Of a stretch of DNA of 7,592 nucleotides, positions 6,505 to 7,592 are shown in pieces; position 1 is the stretch's first letter; every line of letters begins with the position of its first letter. Position numbers and translations under genes: made by a program. Origin of the DNA: CAYYMD01 sp964480425 (GTDB lineage: Bacteria > Planctomycetota > Phycisphaerae > SM23-33); the NCBI GenBank assembly GCA_964480425.1, contig CAYZPY010000124.1:1-7592 (forward strand), given 5' to 3'. Below the pieces are notes generated by a model. That model was not told the origin of the DNA and ran no database searches. It worked only from the letters and a program-made list of their open reading frames with translations.

Positions 6505-6533
6505 AATGTAACAGCAAATAACGGTACAGGCAA
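6505..6533 (-). promoter_or_regulatory. Candidate promoter for the HAD hydrolase gene
   Basis: On the minus strand TTGCCT (6533-6528, 4/6) is followed after 17 nt by TACATT (6510-6505, 4/6). TGT stands just before the -10, giving the extended TGn element. Transcription would start near 6498, about 37 nt before the ATG at 6461. The spacing is ideal but both hexamers are imperfect. If real, the HAD gene can be expressed apart from the DUF6599 gene. Confidence 0.4.
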
Positions 6534-6546
6534 GGACGGCGCCTGA

Positions 6547-7473
6547 TTATCGCCCGATTTCAGCGGCGATACGCTCGGCCAGGGCGCTTCGTCCGCCGGT
6601 GGCGGCCACGACGTGTCGCCCGGCGAGAATCATCGTAACATCGCCGTTGAATTCATCGTTATAGGCAAGTTCGCCGCCGGAAAACGACGTTTTCACGCCC
6701 AGACCGGTGATGGACTTATTGAGGGATTCGATCGCATCGGCGGCCGCGTGGGGCGACTCGTAGCGGCAAATGAAAAACTCAAAACCGTCCGACGTGGCGG
6801 ATTTGTACTCCGCCGCCACCGCATGCCGCAACTGGGCGAATCCTCTGAAGTTTCGTTTTACGTAGACAATGGAATTATCCACGCGCCCCTCTTTCGGCAG
6901 CAGCGACAGGTGCGGCAAGTCCGGTTCGGGCTGGACGAATTCGCCGCCGCCTTCGACGTGTTCCAGTGCGGCGATGTGTCCCGCCGCCTGATCGACTCCG
7001 TCCGGATCGGACTTGGAAAATACGCGAACGAAATATTTTCCCATGCGGAAATTCACGCCGCTTTCGTTTCCGATGGCCTGGATGCCGGGATGTATTTCGA
7101 ATGCGTCTTCGGGCTCCGGTGCGCCTTGTCGCCAGATGGTGTATACGCCGAAGGCGTCATTAACCGAGGGCATCGTATAGACGTCCACAATTATTTTGTT
7201 TTTCTCCCGGGATTTGCCGTAGAGCCCGCGGGTGAGTTTTACCAGGTCGTATGCGTAATACAGGCCCGATTCGCCGTTGATGAGTTCTTCGACTTTGGGG
7301 CGGGTGGGGGCGTCTATAAGTTTCGTGCGGACGATGTCGTCGCCGATTCTTTCGGGCAGCAGATCCTCCCCCGTTCGGGGGCGGTATGTCCGCCGGTCAA
7401 TTAAAGTTTGCCGGACACAGCCGATCGCGGCAATCAGCATACCCGCCAGAATCGTTAGGGTCGGTCTTGTCAT
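6547..7473 (-). CDS. DUF6599-like predicted lipoprotein of unknown function
   Basis: A 308-residue protein resembling the DUF6599 family, which has no established function. The N-terminus is a short basic-hydrophobic signal sequence (RPTLTILAGMLIAAIGC) ending in a lipobox-like AIGC with Cys19, so export and lipid anchoring are likely; Ala at -3 is less usual than Leu. The family-like block is at about residues 69-115: SGLYYAYDLVKLTRGLY, then IIVDVYTMPSVNDAFGVY and IWR. A second alpha/beta part covers about 140-230 (GKYFVRVFSKSD, SIVYVKRNFRGFAQ) and a third 230-308 (FEFFICRYES, MILAGRHVVAATGG). No catalytic motif is recognised. No good Shine-Dalgarno precedes the ATG, which lies 27 nt after the stop of an iron-sulfur protein gene on the same strand, so the two are probably co-transcribed. 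The family call rests on recalled sequence pattern, not on a search. Confidence 0.75.
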   Translation of the reverse strand: MTRPTLTILAGMLIAAIGCVRQTLIDRRTYRPRTGEDLLPERIGDDIVRTKLIDAPTRPKVEELINGESGLYYAYDLVKLTRGLYGKSREKNKIIVDVYTMPSVNDAFGVYTIWRQGAPEPEDAFEIHPGIQAIGNESGVNFRMGKYFVRVFSKSDPDGVDQAAGHIAALEHVEGGGEFVQPEPDLPHLSLLPKEGRVDNSIVYVKRNFRGFAQLRHAVAAEYKSATSDGFEFFICRYESPHAAADAIESLNKSITGLGVKTSFSGGELAYNDEFNGDVTMILAGRHVVAATGGRSALAERIAAEIGR

Positions 7474-7500
7474 TACTTATCGTCGGCGCCCTGCGTGTGC

Positions 7501-7592
7501 TCAGGCGAGTCGGTCGTGCGCGGCGCCAAGCATGCGGCGAACGGGCAGCGCCGAGGGGCACGCCCTCTCGCATGCGCCGCAACCGACGCACG
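7501..7592 (-). CDS. C-terminal end of a [4Fe-4S] ferredoxin-domain protein, truncated by the window edge
   Basis: Read on the minus strand in the frame ending at the TGA of 7503-7501, the last 29 complete codons give CVGCGACERACP followed by 17 residues (SALPVRRMLGAAHDRLA). The spacing CxxCxxCxxxCP is the standard [4Fe-4S] cluster-binding motif, so the protein carries at least one such cluster close to its C-terminus and is likely an electron carrier or redox subunit. The rest of the gene lies beyond base 7592, so the family (dicluster ferredoxin, Rnf/Nap-type subunit or other) cannot be decided. Two other frames are also open here, but only this one gives the cysteine motif. The DUF6599 gene starts 27 nt downstream on the same strand. 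Confidence 0.75.
   Translation of the reverse strand, partial: CVGCGACERACPSALPVRRMLGAAHDRLA

Noticed and set aside
6462..6533. Longer N-terminus for the HAD protein from the ATG at 6533
   Set aside because: It adds a hydrophobic proline/phenylalanine-rich tail absent from the family, and the start coincides with the candidate -35; AAAGG points to 6461.
6613..7404. 263-codon plus-strand ORF opposite the DUF6599-like gene
   Set aside because: It is an antisense shadow in high-GC coding DNA. The minus-strand product has a signal sequence and a family-like block; this one shows neither.
7397..7591. 64-codon minus-strand ORF across the iron-sulfur/DUF6599 junction
   Set aside because: It is arginine-rich and lacks the cysteine motif found in the neighbouring frame; it overlaps the well-supported lipoprotein start.

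Overview
The window looks like ordinary chromosome from a flagellated, probably Gram-negative bacterium. The left two thirds is the end of a flagellar export and placement operon followed by a lysine/peptidoglycan gene. The right third is a separate minus-strand cluster. The gene set (flhA-flhF-flhG-fliA, meso-DAP synthesis, a DUF6599-type lipoprotein beside an iron-sulfur protein) and the moderately high GC would fit a Planctomycetota/Phycisphaerae-like or deltaproteobacterial-like genome. That placement is tentative, because no rRNA or other marker is present.

Plus strand, 1-3735: the 5'-truncated export-gate gene flhA, then flhF (SRP-type GTPase) and flhG (MinD-like ATPase). They are packed with 4-nt and 11-nt overlaps, so they are almost certainly co-transcribed and translationally coupled. 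FlhF and FlhG form the pair that sets flagellar position and number. Here FlhG keeps its N-terminal FlhF-activating motif and a C-terminal amphipathic tail.

3736-3948: a 213-bp gene-free stretch of only about 26% GC, sharply different from its neighbours. It contains a candidate sigma-70 promoter and ends in a strong Shine-Dalgarno sequence for the next gene. 3949-4740: a FliA/WhiG-type flagellar sigma factor. 4741-4834: a short gap with a perfect extended -10 promoter. 4835-5671: dapF (diaminopimelate epimerase) with both catalytic cysteines.

5672-5789: the convergent gap between dapF and the minus-strand cluster. It holds an imperfect inverted repeat and a doubtful 23-codon ORF. Minus strand, read right to left: the C-terminal end of a [4Fe-4S] protein (7592-7501), a DUF6599-like predicted lipoprotein (7473-6547), and a beta-phosphoglucomutase-like HAD hydrolase (6461-5790) with its own candidate promoter.

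I found no mobile element, CRISPR array, tRNA/rRNA gene or convincing new system. The points most worth a second look are the AT-rich island before fliA, the altered G3 motif in FlhF, and the DUF6599/iron-sulfur pair at the right edge.
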